A DNA stretch of 64,000 nt from Sodalis endosymbiont of Henestaris halophilus. GTDB lineage: Bacteria; Pseudomonadota; Gammaproteobacteria; Enterobacterales; Enterobacteriaceae. Positions 21,218 through 34,400 of this stretch are shown here, one piece after another (position 1 is the first letter of the stretch; each line of letters opens with the position of its first letter). A program made the position numbers and the translations under genes. The notes under the pieces were generated by a model. That model was not told where the DNA came from. It worked only from the letters and a program-made list of their open reading frames with translations, and searched no databases. Location: positions 310,001 through 374,000 of the forward strand of contig NZ_LT897836.1 of assembly GCF_900161835.1 (NCBI RefSeq). The letters are read 5' to 3'.

Positions 21218-24181
21218 TTTTTTTGATGTAAAAAAGTATTTTCCCTATACAATATTTGGGATAAATGTGTATTTTATCTTCTCTCTGTTCGATATCCTAT
21301 GCGCTGTGTTAAACATATAACAAAACTTGCGATTCTAAAAATATCTCAATTAGAGGTAACATAATGGGCTAAGATTATATCTTATGCTGCTAATGGCGAA
21401 CTGAAAATAATAAAATTGGATCTTACACTAGGAGGATTTCAATACCCTACGTGTGTATAAGTAAGCAAAAATCTATCCAAATTAAGCGAATTCACACGTA
21501 TGGCTCTTCTATCTTATGAACAAGTAGAACATACCCACTCTTTTTAGGGATCTTATGTAAGAGTGCATGATATTTTGGCGAAAAAGTACATTTCACTTGG
21601 GTGATCCTCGAGTAAGAAAATAGTTTAATTTGTTACTAAACGCGGATCTGAACAAGAACGATATCAATGGAGGAATCAACACTCTTAATATATAGAGTGG
21701 ACATATTAGCTCTGAGAAGCCCTTTATAAGGTACATGAGAAGTATGCCGTGCCCCCTCCTCTTATACAATCTACTAAAAGTACTGACATGTCATAATCAT
21801 TAGTCTTCAATGCGCATTAGCCATTATTTTAAAGATTACGAGATAAATCTTCACTATCTGGCTATAACAAATAAATGCATATGCACAACCCGTGTGATCA
21901 CACTAATACCATCATTAATCTTAGGCACCGCTATTTCCGACATGCCAAAAGTTAAAACGTGTGCGAACTATCTAAATTATCCGATGGATACCTTACAGAG
22001 ATGGCGATTTGCACAAAAGTATTAGGTAATCCATAGTCGTGCCGCTTAAATGAACTATTATTAGTATCTATTGCAAGATTAAAAGTCTGTCCCCTGAAAG
22101 CTATTTGTGTGAAACATGCAAGCGATAGTCGCGAAATAGATAAAACTACGCTTCATGCGCGGCATCAAAATAAGCATACTGTTATTCGCTCTAACTGTAA
22201 AACATTGTTACTTTATTTTCTGCTACACTACCGGATAGTGAAAAGCCATCGCTTATGGTATACTCCCCACACTGCAGCATAGTGCTGCAGACTAAAACCA
22301 CGTGCGATATTCTCTGTTGAAGAGATGACTACCCCATGAAGGATAAAGCCTTAACCGTATCAAAAAGCGTGCGCTAAATACACCGCCAGTGATGTAAAAC
22401 CTTTAAGCTTAACTAATCGCATAAGAGCCGTGGGTGATGTAGAACATAGCGGGGCGTATATTGCCACGTAGTTTTACGTAATTAAAAAGCTATCAAAGGT
22501 AGCTATCATTAAGCGATCTCTAGCATAAAGTTAAAGCTACTCATCTATTTGATATAAATGAGTATTTTGCGCATACAAAAACACCGCATACTTATGCGTG
22601 CTCCCAGCATCTTTTATTAAAAGAGATTCATACGATATCTTCTTGAAGATAATTTATCAACATATTAATGTATATTATATAATTTTGATAGTACAAATAA
22701 ATACATTACACATAGATAGATACGTTTAAAGCTTCGCGGTATTTTACAGGTCGCCCCCACAAATATCACTAGACATATTTAGTATCTTTGGCGGTGACTA
22801 ATTATATTGGTATACCAATATGTATTTTAGAGAGCAGTCGATATGTATTGATAATACAATGAATTATTGTATCATTCTGATTTCTTGACAATATTTTGCA
22901 TTATCACATGTAGCAACTTTATAATGCTCACCGTTATTAAAAATTTGTACTAAACTAAATTAACGTTAATAATCAGAGCAGCGCTTATGTATTAATTTAC
23001 TGCTACAACACAATATCATCGATATATAAATCTACTGTGCATGTTACTTATAAGACTTATTAACATTGTTACTAACGTATTTAATTGTTTTATGATCTAG
23101 TTGCTTGATTTAGGCGCTGCTTTAACCTTTATTAAAGATAATATTACACCTTAGGGTAATATATGCTGCATAAATGTGGTTTTATTATTAATTTGATATC
23201 ATTTAATCTTCTTAAGACTATCTTAAAATATCTTTTGCAAGCTAATGCTATGTGTTGATTAATTAATCAAGATTAATATTTATTTTAATATATACTTACT
23301 TGGAAAATTAATACTTAATTTTTAGTATGCATTTACTTAATAACGCTAATATTTATTGATTTTATTCTTTAATTGTAAAACATTACCTATTAGGCAATAC
23401 AATAATTTATCTAATCAATATTAGAGATTATTACTAGTTTGTAATTTACAGTTTGTTTATTTTATTCTTGATAACGGTTCTTTCTCAAGAAGATGTTTTA
23501 TTTATCTAACATGCAAACAAAAAAATACTCAGTTTATGACTAAATGTTACGTTAATTTATAGGTGACTATATTGATGATTATTCCATTAATAATCTAAAT
23601 GAGTTAATGCTATACTTATAGCTGTTTATAGTAAACTGCTTGTAGTAAAGTATCAAGAAAAATAAAAACTTATGTAATATACTTAATAGTATACCAATAT
23701 GAATTACCGCCTTCAGATAATTAAGATAATCTGGATTAGTATTATATTACCGTTGTTAGTTGTTACGTTATATATTATTATATAACACGTTCACTGTAGC
23801 ACACACAGCAAAATATTTAAAGTTTTGTCGATACTTATTTAACGATAATATTATTAGAAATTCATTCTAATTTAATTTTATGCTGATAAGGTTCAGAACA
23901 TTTAGCTGCAAAACAGATATGTGAAAAAAAACTAAGTTACTTTTTTATTTTATCAGCTAAAACTAATTTTACCAAAAGTTTACTAGATGCACTCTATCAT
24001 GTTATGTAAAAACATGAGCAGTACAAAGCACCTAAATTTTATTTATCAAAGCGTACGATGGAAAATGCCTATAAGGCGCATATAGATAGCGTAACACACT
24101 ATTTGTGTTAGTTGACCAATAAAACTATCACACTATATGTGACCATGAGCTGTTGAAAACATTAACACCAATAACTTATTG
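21218..24181. other. 3 kb gene-free stretch between dnaB and dusA
   Basis: No intact gene. In E. coli qorA and pspG lie here. A plus-strand piece near 21487 (KRIHTYGSSIL) faintly recalls the QorA start but is too short to call. From 21400 to 22600 base composition is less AT-rich, as expected of recent gene remnants; beyond 22650 it is very AT-rich. A perfect 8-bp hairpin (CTGCAGCA, loop TAG, complement) is at 22272-22290. Confidence 0.45.
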
Positions 24182-25183
24182 TTAATTCTGCATGCAGGAT
24201 AGCGCTTTAATCAACACATCAGCACCAGTGCCTGGACGCTGTGCTGACTCGCTTAAATAACGACGCCACCGCCTGGCGCCCGGTACCCCATGAAATAACC
24301 CAAGCATATGGCGGGTTATATCACCAAGGATTGTTCCGTGAGATAACTCCTGCTCTATATAAGGCAACATTACATCAATCACTGCCTCCCTATTCGGCAA
24401 AGGATCCGTATCGTCAAACAACTCGCTGTCAACCAGAGATAAAATACCTGGGTTATAATAGGCTTCGCGTCCTATCATAACCCCGTCAATCTGCTGTAAA
24501 TGCACTTTAGCCGAGTTTAAAGTAGTGATCCCACCATTTATTATTATATTAAGCGATGAAAAATCTCGTTTTAGCTGATACACACGCTCATAATCTAGCG
24601 GTGGAATTTCGCGGTTCTTTTTTGGGTTTAAGCCGTTAAGCCAAGCTTTTCTGGCATGAATTATGAACGTTTTACAGCCGCCACTAGTAGATACGGAATC
24701 GATAAAGTCACATAGAAACAGATAGCTGTCTTGCTCATCGATACCAATGCGGGTTTTTACAGTTATCGGCAACGATGCAGCCTCGCGCATAGCGGCAATA
24801 CATGACGCTATGCGATCTTTATCAGCCATTAAACAGGCACCGAAACGACCGTGTTTTACCTTATTAGAGGGACAACCTACATTTAGATTGACTTCATCAT
24901 ATCCGTGCGCCTGTGCCATTCTAGCGCAGCGCGCTAAAGCATTCCGTTCATTTCCGGCCAGTTGCAATGCCAAAGGGTGTTCTGCATCACTATAGGCCAG
25001 GTAATTGCCTTTCCCATGTAATAAAGCATTAGTAGTCACCATTTCTGTGTAAAGCAACGCGTGGCGACTAAATTGCCGCATAAAAAATCGGCAATGACGA
25101 TCTGTTTTGTTTATCATTGGAGCAACACTGAACCGGCCAGTTGCAGATGAAACCAAACCTACTGAAGTTATAGTGGACGGCAT
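24182..25183 (-). CDS. dusA: tRNA-dihydrouridine(20/20a) synthase
   Basis: DusA is an FMN enzyme that reduces U20 and U20a in the tRNA D-loop. The 333 residues match E. coli DusA. GRFSVAPM starts the TIM barrel, LLYTEMVTT and GYDEVNLNVGCPSNKV follow (the Cys of GCPS is the catalytic acid), then TVKTRIGIDEQDSY, IHARKAWLNGL and INGGITTL, with the C-terminal helical tRNA-binding part ITRHMLGLFHGVPGARRWRRYLSE. Met at 25183 (MPSTITSV) is preferred; an in-frame Met 25 codons up is possible. The usual APMLDWTDRHCR has become APMINKTDRHCR, losing the conserved Asp-Trp close to the flavin. Otherwise intact, so probably active but altered. Confidence 0.93.
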   Translation of the reverse strand: MPSTITSVGLVSSATGRFSVAPMINKTDRHCRFFMRQFSRHALLYTEMVTTNALLHGKGNYLAYSDAEHPLALQLAGNERNALARCARMAQAHGYDEVNLNVGCPSNKVKHGRFGACLMADKDRIASCIAAMREAASLPITVKTRIGIDEQDSYLFLCDFIDSVSTSGGCKTFIIHARKAWLNGLNPKKNREIPPLDYERVYQLKRDFSSLNIIINGGITTLNSAKVHLQQIDGVMIGREAYYNPGILSLVDSELFDDTDPLPNREAVIDVMLPYIEQELSHGTILGDITRHMLGLFHGVPGARRWRRYLSESAQRPGTGADVLIKALSCMQN

Positions 25184-25258
25184 AATATTTTTATTAAAGC
25201 GATTTTGGCCCATAACTAAAATTTTATATACCTGTTCAGGTAATCGCATTACCCACAA

Positions 25259-26632
25259 AGCATAAGCATTAGGGGCAATAACGAGGAAGTATTAAGTATA
25301 TTCTAACATACTAAAGAGGTTAGTGCTATTCTTTCTTATAAAAGAAACTGATTGCTAATCAGGCAAGTAATAGATAGTAATAAAGTAAAAAATCAAAACT
25401 CCTGCATAAAAACTTTAGTAAAATAACTTGTAATTTATTCAAGAAGATTTCTGCTTTCTTGACTTAAAAGAACTAAATTAAGTTTTAAAATTATATTAAT
25501 ACTGCTAGTTACTACAAATATTACCTCCGAATACAAACTAGTATAATCAAATCATTAAATAAAAGAGATTAATTAAAATATAACGTTATCAAAATAATTC
25601 ATGAGATATTTATTAATTATCATATCACTTATTACAAAGATATTATAATTGTTTATCAAACTATACAGATAAGTGTTATCATACAGTTAGTATTGATGTA
25701 ATATATTATATAAGAAAATATTAACATGAGTGAGTTAACTATTCATCGCTATACTAGCGCATGCTAATATAATCATATTTTAATTTACTTATAGTAAAAC
25801 ATTTAACTATCGAAAAGATGAATTTATAAAAACTAAGCTATTACATCAAAATATTAAGTGTTAACCATGCTTGACTGTGTTTCTCAGGGCTAAACACTAA
25901 GGTATACTATTAATTATAAAACTTACATATGTGTATTTTATTTAGTAATTTTATAATTATAAATAGTTAATTAATATTAGATATATTAACTAAATTATTA
26001 TAAATAATAACGTGAGAGCAAATCATACGATCTAATTATTAGCCAAACGATAATGCCTTTGTTGTGGCGATAAAATTGCAGGTTAAATAATATATTTGTC
26101 TTGTTATTAACATAATGCATCAGCAGTATTACACAAGTTATTGTTAACAGATATTTATATTAACAATATTAATATCTGCTATAATACTTTACTGCTACGA
26201 GCATTATTACTATACGTTAATAAATAAATCATTAATTTCTTATTATTTATACAGTTAGCAACCTACCTATTGCTTCTAATTAATGATCGACGAAAGTAAA
26301 AAGTTAAGTGTTTAGTACAATTAAAGCAGAAATTTAGCAAATCGGTATTTAAGCATTAACTTTTAATTAATAATTTATTTATATATAAGTTATACTTTGC
26401 TAAAAGTAATAGAATATAATCAGTTTAACGTAATATTTGCTATGTAACAAATGTTTCATGAATTCATGAACCCATGAAGCGTATTATACTAGTAATAAAG
26501 AAAATGATGCAGTTAGCCTGCATTTTAATTTTTACTGAGCAACAGGTATAACCATAAAAACTAGATTTTATCTTAATTTAATAAAAAAAGAAACGAAAAC
26601 AGTCAAAACAGAATAGAACACCCGCAATAAAG
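25259..26632. other. 1.4 kb AT-rich gene-free stretch
   Basis: Extremely AT-rich with no coding similarity. A 16-bp palindrome TTCATGAATTCATGAA lies at 26455-26470. A T-run lies about 25 bp past the glmS stop (minus strand, 26582-26595) but without a good stem. Confidence 0.5.
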
Positions 26633-28465
26633 TTATTCCACCGTTACTGCTTTAGCCAGATTACGCGGATGATCGACATTGGTCCCTTTGATCAGGGAGA
26701 CATGATAAGCAAGTAATTGCATCGACACAGCATAGAAAATAGGTGCCACAATCTGTTCTACCTGCGTCAGTCGAATAATTTTCATGTTTTTACTTGCAGT
26801 AAAAACAGTATCTTTCTCCGTAAAAATATATAATAATCCCCCACGAACTTTAACTTCTTCAATATTAGACTTTAATTTTTCTAAAAGTTGATTATTAGGT
26901 GCAATGACAATAACCGGCATATGGGCATCAATCAGAGCCAGCGGTCCATGCTTCATTTCTCCCGCAGCATAGGCTTCAGCGTGAATATAAGAGATTTCTT
27001 TCAGCTTTAGCGCTGCCTCCATAGCAATAGGGTAAAGATCGCCGCGACCCAAAAATAGTGCATGCTTTTTATCTAAGAATTCCTCAGCTACCGTTTTAAT
27101 TAGTTGATCCAGCGACAAAACCTGCTCGATACTGCTTGGCAATGTCTGCAGAGCATGCACGATACTTTCCTCTATTCTCTTGCACCTACCACGAAGGCGG
27201 CCAATATGTGCTACTAACATTAACAGAACCGTTAGTTGGGCTGTAAAAGATTTAGTAGAAGCTACGCTGATTTCAGCGCCAGACCGAGTCATCAGCGCCA
27301 TATCCGATTCGCGCACTAGTGAAGAACTCTCAACATTACAGATAGTAAGTGAACTATGATAGCCAATAGCTTTTGACAACCGTAGCGCAGATAGGGTATC
27401 AGCAGTCTCTCCGGACTGAGAGACGGTAATAAAAAGACTACCTGGTCGCATCGTAGGTTTACGATATCGAAACTCAGAGGCAATTTCTACATCACAAGAT
27501 ACTTCGGCCATTGCTTCGAACCAGTAGCGGGCTACCATAGCTGAGTGGTAAGAGCTGCCACAGGCAATAATTTGCACGTGCTGAACCTGGAGTAATAGTG
27601 CATCGGCGCCAAAGCCCAATTCAGACAGTATAACTTCTCCATGATTGACGCGACCGGCTATCGTATTTTTGATAGCCTGAGGCTGTTCAAAAATTTCTTT
27701 TTGCATATAGTGACGATACAATCCTTTATCAATCGCATCGTATTTTACCTGTGATATTATTTCCTCCCTTTTTACACTATTGCCCGCTTGATTCCATACC
27801 CGTACGGTACAACAGGTAATTTCAGAAACATCACCCTCTTCTAGGAAAATAAAACGGCGAGTAACTGGCAGCAGTGCCAATTGATCAGACGCTAAAAAAT
27901 TCTCGCCGATCCCGAGACCAATTACTAGAGAACTACCAGAGCGCGCTGCCGCCAGCACACCGGGATTGCGGATATCCATAATCACTATTCCGTAAGCGCC
28001 ACGCAACACGTTAACTACCCGCTGTATAACCTCAAAGAACGCGCCGCTATGCTGGCACTGCTCCCAATGCACCAAATGCGCAATTACTTCCGTGTCAGTT
28101 TGCGTAACGAAAGTATAACCGTGTTCACGCAGTTTTTCTCGAAGTGGTTCATGATTTTCTATCATGCCGTTATGAACAACTACGATGTGTCCCGAAACAT
28201 GAGGGTGAGCATTATTTTCGGTTGGCTTGCCATGAGTTGCCCAGCGCGTATGAGCAATACCAATGTTACCAGTTAGATCATACTGCTGTGCTGCGTCGAT
28301 CAATACACTGACTTTACCCACCCGGCGCAAGAGCTTTAAATGACCATACTTATCCACTACTGCTAGACCAGAAGAATCATATCCACGATATTCAAGACGA
28401 CGTAATCCCTTCAACAAGATCTCGTTAATATCACGCTGCGCAACCGCTCCTACTATTCCACACAT
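26633..28465 (-). CDS. glmS: Glucosamine-6-phosphate synthase
   Basis: GlmS makes glucosamine-6-phosphate from fructose-6-phosphate and glutamine, the first step to UDP-GlcNAc for peptidoglycan and LPS. The protein has 610 residues (E. coli 609). The N-terminal glutaminase domain begins MCGIVGAV with the nucleophile Cys2, and has [10 protein letters not shown] and HNGMIENH. Two SIS sugar-isomerase domains follow ([61 protein letters not shown]), and it ends NLAKAVTVE. It lies downstream of glmU in the same direction, 180 bp apart. The 3' end, target of Tn7 insertion in related bacteria, is conserved and has no insertion. Confidence 0.97.
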   Translation of the reverse strand: MCGIVGAVAQRDINEILLKGLRRLEYRGYDSSGLAVVDKYGHLKLLRRVGKVSVLIDAAQQYDLTGNIGIAHTRWATHGKPTENNAHPHVSGHIVVVHNGMIENHEPLREKLREHGYTFVTQTDTEVIAHLVHWEQCQHSGAFFEVIQRVVNVLRGAYGIVIMDIRNPGVLAAARSGSSLVIGLGIGENFLASDQLALLPVTRRFIFLEEGDVSEITCCTVRVWNQAGNSVKREEIISQVKYDAIDKGLYRHYMQKEIFEQPQAIKNTIAGRVNHGEVILSELGFGADALLLQVQHVQIIACGSSYHSAMVARYWFEAMAEVSCDVEIASEFRYRKPTMRPGSLFITVSQSGETADTLSALRLSKAIGYHSSLTICNVESSSLVRESDMALMTRSGAEISVASTKSFTAQLTVLLMLVAHIGRLRGRCKRIEESIVHALQTLPSSIEQVLSLDQLIKTVAEEFLDKKHALFLGRGDLYPIAMEAALKLKEISYIHAEAYAAGEMKHGPLALIDAHMPVIVIAPNNQLLEKLKSNIEEVKVRGGLLYIFTEKDTVFTASKNMKIIRLTQVEQIVAPIFYAVSMQLLAYHVSLIKGTNVDHPRNLAKAVTVE

Positions 28466-28645
28466 CTCGGTTATTCCTAATTAAACTAGTAGCAATCACC
28501 ATAATTAGCCAGCACAAAATCCGACCTTATCAGCACTAGTTAAACGTTAATGGTTTTGAAGGATTCTTTTCTGTATGGCGTGACGCACAAAACTAAGTGC
28601 TCAGGAGAAAATAAAACTTATTTTTGTTTTTTTTACTGGCCCCTT

Positions 28646-30004
28646 TCAGTTAGCAATAGAAAATTGACGTATCCGGCTGATTATCATATCTCCGTCAGCA
28701 ACATCTTGTGTAATAGTCGTACCGGCACCGATGGTAGCGTCGTCGCCAATGGTTACCGGTGCCACCAGTTGGCTACCAGAACCAATAAATACATCATTTC
28801 CAATAAGGGTCTTATGCTTATTAGCACCATCATAATTGCAGGTGATAGTGCCAGCGCCAATATTTACTTGTGCACCTATATCAGAGTCACCTAAGTAACT
28901 TAGATGGCCAACTTTCGATCTTTTACCGAGTCGAGTTTGTTTCATCTCGACAAAATTTCCCACGTGTGCACCTTCCTCCAGTTCGCTACCTGGTCGTAGG
29001 CGGGCAAAGGGACCGAGAGTACTGTGAGCAGCCACGCGCCCTTCTTCAATCATAGTATAAGGACTGATGACCACATCATCACCGATGACCGTATTTTTTA
29101 GGATACAACCAGTACCGATTATAACTCGATTGCCGAGCAAAATACGTCCTTCTAGGACCACGTTTGTGTCAATGCACACATCCTGTCCGTATCGTAGTTC
29201 ACCGCGCAAATCGAAGCGGTCTGGATCAGACAGCATCACTCCGCTTAGCAATAGATGCTCAGCCTGCTCCCGCTGAAAACGTCGCTCCAGACGCGCAAGC
29301 TGGAGCCGATTGTTCACACCTTCGACCTCGATATCTCGTGTGGGCTGCACCGTATTAATTAGACGGCCTTCATGCGAAGCCATGGCGATAATGTCTGTTA
29401 GATAAAACTCACCCTGTGCGTTATTGTTAGTTAATTGCCCCAGCCAGCGTTTTAAATCTCCGCCGTTAACAACCAAAATACCAGTATTGATTTCCTTAAT
29501 TTGCTGCTGATGTTCATTGGAGTCTTTATGTTCAACTACATCGACCACCTCGTCTTTAATGTGCACTATACGGCCATAACCATCTGGATTGTCTAGAGTT
29601 ACCGTCAGCAAGCTTATGCCACCTAAAGGCTTTGCATTCAGCAAACTCTGCAAGGTGTCAGAAGAAATAAGCGGTACATCGCCATACAGTATTAGGACAT
29701 CTTCTTCGTCACAAAGATAGTCCAACGTCTGTTGCACAGCATGGCCAGTACCACGCTGCTCAGCCTGCAGCACCCAGTTTATGGGAGCGTTTTGGACAGC
29801 CAGACGTTCACGCAGCAATGCACCTCCGTAACCGTAGACCAGATGAATGCACGACGCGCCTAACTGAGTTGCAGAATCAATCACGTGTTGGACCATGGCT
29901 TTACCGGCCAGGGAATGCAGAACTTTTGGCAATGAGGAAAACATTCTACTTCCCTTTCCTGCGGCAAGAATTACCACACTTAATGCTTGATTTAATCTAA
30001 CCAT
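28646..30004 (-). CDS. glmU: Bifunctional GlmU (acetyltransferase/uridyltransferase)
   Basis: GlmU acetylates glucosamine-1-phosphate and couples it to UTP, giving UDP-GlcNAc. It has 452 residues (E. coli 456). The uridyltransferase domain starts with [12 protein letters not shown] (residues 10-21), then [27 protein letters not shown] and EINTGI. The left-handed beta-helix of hexapeptide repeats runs from about residue 250, with [16 protein letters not shown] and the catalytic His region [11 protein letters not shown], and [10 protein letters not shown]. The tail after the last repeat is shorter than in E. coli and ends [10 protein letters not shown]. It is the first gene of a glmU-glmS unit. 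In E. coli atpC lies just upstream; here only its remnant does. Confidence 0.96.
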   Translation of the reverse strand: MVRLNQALSVVILAAGKGSRMFSSLPKVLHSLAGKAMVQHVIDSATQLGASCIHLVYGYGGALLRERLAVQNAPINWVLQAEQRGTGHAVQQTLDYLCDEEDVLILYGDVPLISSDTLQSLLNAKPLGGISLLTVTLDNPDGYGRIVHIKDEVVDVVEHKDSNEHQQQIKEINTGILVVNGGDLKRWLGQLTNNNAQGEFYLTDIIAMASHEGRLINTVQPTRDIEVEGVNNRLQLARLERRFQREQAEHLLLSGVMLSDPDRFDLRGELRYGQDVCIDTNVVLEGRILLGNRVIIGTGCILKNTVIGDDVVISPYTMIEEGRVAAHSTLGPFARLRPGSELEEGAHVGNFVEMKQTRLGKRSKVGHLSYLGDSDIGAQVNIGAGTITCNYDGANKHKTLIGNDVFIGSGSQLVAPVTIGDDATIGAGTTITQDVADGDMIISRIRQFSIAN

Positions 30005-30221
30005 AATAAGTAATCCTATTTATCAACCGATAGTAAAACCATTCGCAACCGCGTTATTACATGATTTAAAAGCAAAACATTACATAAACGTTTTAAATAC
30101 AAATGCTAAGGCTTATTTATTTAATACCAAAAAATGTAAAGTGGTATTGGTAATTATTTCTTAAATACATGAAGGATCAAAAGCGAGTCATGACAATCAA
30201 ACTTTGACTTTACATTTTTGA

Positions 30222-30510
30222 TCACATCTCTTTTACGGTTAATGCTATGTCACATACTTTTGATAGCAACTTAAAAGGTTGTCCTTCGCTCCTGAGTATT
30301 ATCAATATCACCTTGGTTACTTACTGGTATGCTCTTCCGATTCGCACTTAGACTCTATAGATAGCTCTCACCTCGTTCAGATCTTAGCCACGAATAGCAG
30401 TATTTGCAATTATGATAACAGTTCGGGCATGTAACTTTGAGTACATGCCAGACAAGTAAACATATTCTTTGCTGTTATGTTTTTTTAACAATAAACACCA
30501 TAACGGAATT
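30222..30510 (-). pseudogene. atpC: atpC remnant (ATP synthase epsilon)
   Basis: On the minus strand the F1 epsilon subunit is readable: IVKKHNSKEYVYLSGMYSK (family IVKQHGHEEFIYLSGGILE), ARTVIIIANTAIRG then a stop and DLNEVRAI (family [21 protein letters not shown]), a frame change, GDIDNTQE, and finally DIALTVKEM-stop (family VIELTKKAM-stop), with the ancestral stop at 30222-30224. About 40 N-terminal codons are gone. The gap to glmU matches the E. coli arrangement. Confidence 0.88.
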
Positions 30511-30573
30511 TATAACAGTAAACAGAACAGTATAGCTAGAAAAAAATCCTATCTTCTACTTCTTCATTACCTA

Positions 30574-31450
30574 TTACTTAAATTTTTTACTGCTTTATTC
30601 GATGTAACCAGCTATATAGAATGTATGTTCAGGTAAAGATGTCGCGTGCCCCCTTTTGATACCTTTAAAACCACGAATCGTATCTTTTAGAAATATATAC
30701 GCCAGGCAAGTTAATAAATATTTCCGCAACAAAAAACGGCTCTGAAAAGCAATGCTGGCTCTTACGTGCGCGCAATACTATTAAATTAATATCGTCGAAT
30801 AGTTCATCTATCTCGAGAATAACGATAATGTCTTTCAGCTTTTAATAAAACTGTAGGATAAAACTTCACTCTTTGCACAACATCGCAATGCTACTAACTT
30901 ACTACTATGTGGATCCAACTGGTAGTTAATAGCATCTAGCGGATCTAATGTCAGATATATATCTAAAAATTATATTTAACAGCTCAGTATCACGTTTAAG
31001 TTAAGATGGGCCAAATTGCTAGTTAGCGATAAGTAAATCAAGTCATATGTAAGGATATAAACTGCCTGTACAAACGTAATAAACTCGGTGTTGTTAGTAG
31101 AAGTAATACATTCCTGCAATACAGCCCATTTCTTCCGCCAGCATTAAATAGTAACCCACTTAGAACTACATACAACCAAGAAGTGCAAACACTTCAGTAC
31201 CGGCTAGGTATAACGATAGATGTTATCCATGAAGAGTAAAACTCTTCAACCTTCTTCACTAAATTTTTCAACTATGATTAGGCAAGTTAGCGCAACGCGC
31301 AGACAGGTTATTGAGTGACTCTTCTATCCGGTCATACACTAGCGCTAGTCTATAAATGACATTACAGTCAGTCATTTCATGATACATGTCGTGATCTTCA
31401 CGAGCACGTTCACTAACACCTGATCACCAAAAGCTGCAATAGACGTTTTA
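30574..31450 (-). pseudogene. atpD: atpD remnant (ATP synthase beta)
   Basis: The C-terminal two thirds of the F1 beta subunit survive as an ordered but broken series: GVSERAREDHDMYHEM (family GVGERTREGNDFYHEM, about 31370-31417), TDSNVIYRLALVYD, LLFMDNIYRYT-stop-AGTEVFALLG (about 31190-31260), [64 protein letters not shown] and [13 protein letters not shown]. Several stops and frame changes lie within. The first 150 or so codons, with the P-loop, are deleted. No catalytic subunit can be made. Confidence 0.95.
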
Positions 31451-31649
31451 GATAGCTTTTGAGCTCAATCACGCACGCAAAAACATTATATTAGCGAGCC
31501 GCTCATTGCGGCTTACTTAGGTGGAAACGCTATAGAGCATCCACTGTCAGTTTAACAACCTTCTATTGTGCTCAATAACACAGGAGAAAGCTGACTTAAG
31601 GCTAAGAGAAAGCTAAAGTTGTCATATTAGACAGTTAAGACCTTGTTTT

Positions 31650-32119
31650 ATTATCATTGTAGAAACAATGTGATTGAGAATGTTATTAACAGAGTTATTT
31701 ACATAACGTTCAATGAACTTTTCGGTATACAACACAGCGAGATAAGCAACTTGCTTACGCAAATCTTTACAGACGCAATGGTGTCAAACATGAATTTCCA
31801 CTTGCACCATAACCATAATTTTAATATTCCGCTTGTGAGTTAACTTTTGCTTAATCAATTAATTGCACTTTATGCTTATTAATCTATTCAATCATCTAAC
31901 GTGCTTCTACCTTCATTTGTATCACAAGATAGGTTGCTTTGTAGCCTAGTCAATATCTAGATCTTTTGCGTGTTCAACGAAAGCTAGATTATTAATAATT
32001 TCTTTTTACGCTTTTTTATAACAATATCTATTAACAGCAGCCACACGTATCTCATGTAAAATAACACAAAGGGGACAAATAGCGATAGTCTGGACTAGGA
32101 TAGTTGCTTTACGATTCAC
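31650..32119 (-). pseudogene. atpF: atpF remnant (ATP synthase b)
   Basis: The membrane stalk b subunit is recognisable from a GTG start at 32119 (family ATG): VNRKATILVQTIAI (family MNLNATILGQAIAF), KEIINNLAFVEHAKDLDID (family KEIADGLASAERAHKDLDL), and DLRKQVAYLAVLYTEKFIER (family [20 protein letters not shown]). The span of about 470 bp equals the intact gene (156 codons), so length is kept while stops break it at several sites. Confidence 0.92.
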
Positions 32120-32169
32120 AGTATAATGCCTGTTGTAAGATTAACGGTTTGAGGTTAGTGTATCTGGCA

Positions 32170-32383
32170 TTTCAATGCTCATACAGTAAATACTAGATAG
32201 GACTAGACCTAAGGCGATCATGAGAATAGCGTAAAATAGCTTTATAACTACAAAATTGCATACGTAATAGAAGGATTATATCAAGTTGCCGATCAGAGAC
32301 CTCCCAAGGTTTACACATATAATGCCTATACCAATTTATAACATGAGGAGTCATTTGCTGCAGATTTATATTCAGGATTCCAT
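32170..32383 (-). pseudogene. atpE: atpE remnant (ATP synthase c)
   Basis: The ring-forming proteolipid c is broken just after the start (ATG at 32383, then a frameshift; NINLQQM matches NMDLLYM). The middle reads KPWEVSDRQLDIILLLRMQF (family [20 protein letters not shown]), and a shifted frame gives AILMIALGLVL (family AIPMIAVGLGL). The second helix with the essential Asp is disrupted. Confidence 0.9.
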
Positions 32384-32436
32384 AAAATCTAAAGTTTATT
32401 TTAGTTAAATTCAATATTAAAGTGAGTAAAATTAAT

Positions 32437-33240
<804 letters not shown>

Positions 33241-34149
33241 GCAGTTATTATAACTTTTACCCTTTCTTGTTAATTTACTGCCAATGAAAATATTAGCATA
33301 ATCATCAATAAATAAATCCAATTTAATTAGATACATGAGTCTTTAAACGTTCCTAACTAATTGCCTAGTTAAACAATGGCCATTACATATTAAAATTTAT
33401 CGATAGTTAACTAGCAATATATAAGACCCGTAATCTCGTCATGCAATACAATGACAGCAAGCATACAGATTAAGAGCAATATTAAGCAATTAGAAGAAAA
33501 CTACTCTTCTGTCTTCACGACAAATCCAAGATTTGAAAAATAGTGCCTGTGCACATGCACAGCAATAAAGTTACAAACTAAAAAAACAATAGTTCTTAGA
33601 ACGTTAACTGCTGTTTATAGCATAATTATAACTTTCATGTTTTATCACCTACTTAACTCTGAATAAATATTTATGAAACTGTCTTGACTATAAGAAATCA
33701 ACATATAACTGCTTATAAAGCATATGTATTTTGTTTTAACATAAAACCAAAATCATAAAAGTACATCTTATAACATCTCACTAATGATCATCATTACAAT
33801 TATAAATAAAAAGATTATAACAACTTAAAATCGTAAATTATTAATTAGCTAATACATTATAAAATAAATTAATTAATATCAACTGGTTATTTGATTTCAT
33901 CAAATTCGTCTCCACATTGTGATTACGTTATTAACGTAAAGGCGGTGCACTCAGTTATATTAACCTAAGGTTTAGTACCCTAAATAAAACTTAATAAAAA
34001 ACAATAAAATCAGTTATCTATTAAATAGAATATTGCTTTAATAAACAAAAATTAATTCTTAATCAAATATAAAATATAAGTAAATGATCTCAATATTTTA
34101 ATGATCGCTAATGCTTTCATTTATAAAGCAATCCACGATTATTTTTCCT
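33241..34149. other. Former atpI region, nothing readable
   Basis: atpI and the end of rsmG should lie here by E. coli order. The sequence is AT-rich and I recognise no coding fragment. Confidence 0.4.
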
Positions 34150-34400
34150 GAGCGTTGACTAAAATTATTTTTTGCTAATGCCACCAATAAGATATAGCTC
34201 GCCTTTTAGGCGCAATAACTGAGTGCTGATCACTGATTCGACCCGAAATGCTCTCCTCCAGCAGAGGCATAATCAAAATCCATCTCAGCCAGCTGACTAA
34301 TAACAAATACAACTGTATTTCCTCCCTAATCAACACTTCAAGTAAAATAGTTTTTTATGTAGCTGCAAGCGACAAAACGCCACTTGTACCGCAGTTTAAT
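34150..34400 (-). pseudogene. rsmG: Probable rsmG (gidB) remnant
   Basis: RsmG methylates G527 of 16S rRNA and lies between mnmG and the atp genes in E. coli. In the matching place and direction I read VFVISQLAEMDFDY, then AGGEHFG (family DGVISRAFASLNDMV and PGEQGRF), followed in another frame by LKG. Upstream of it a weaker RYKWRF recalls GKRVRFLR. The similarity is modest, so the call leans on position. Confidence 0.5.

Noticed and set aside
21480-21620. Possible qorA remnant (KRIHTYGSSIL)
   Set aside because: Position and strand fit E. coli qorA, but only about ten residues are similar and nothing further along supports it.
22130-22160. String resembling the tmRNA tag codons (AAAACTACGCTTC)
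   Set aside because: No other tmRNA feature (tRNA-like ends, pseudoknots) nearby.
34229-34300. tRNA-like GGTCGAATC string on the minus strand
   Set aside because: No acceptor stem, D-arm or anticodon arm can be formed around it; it lies in the probable rsmG remnant.
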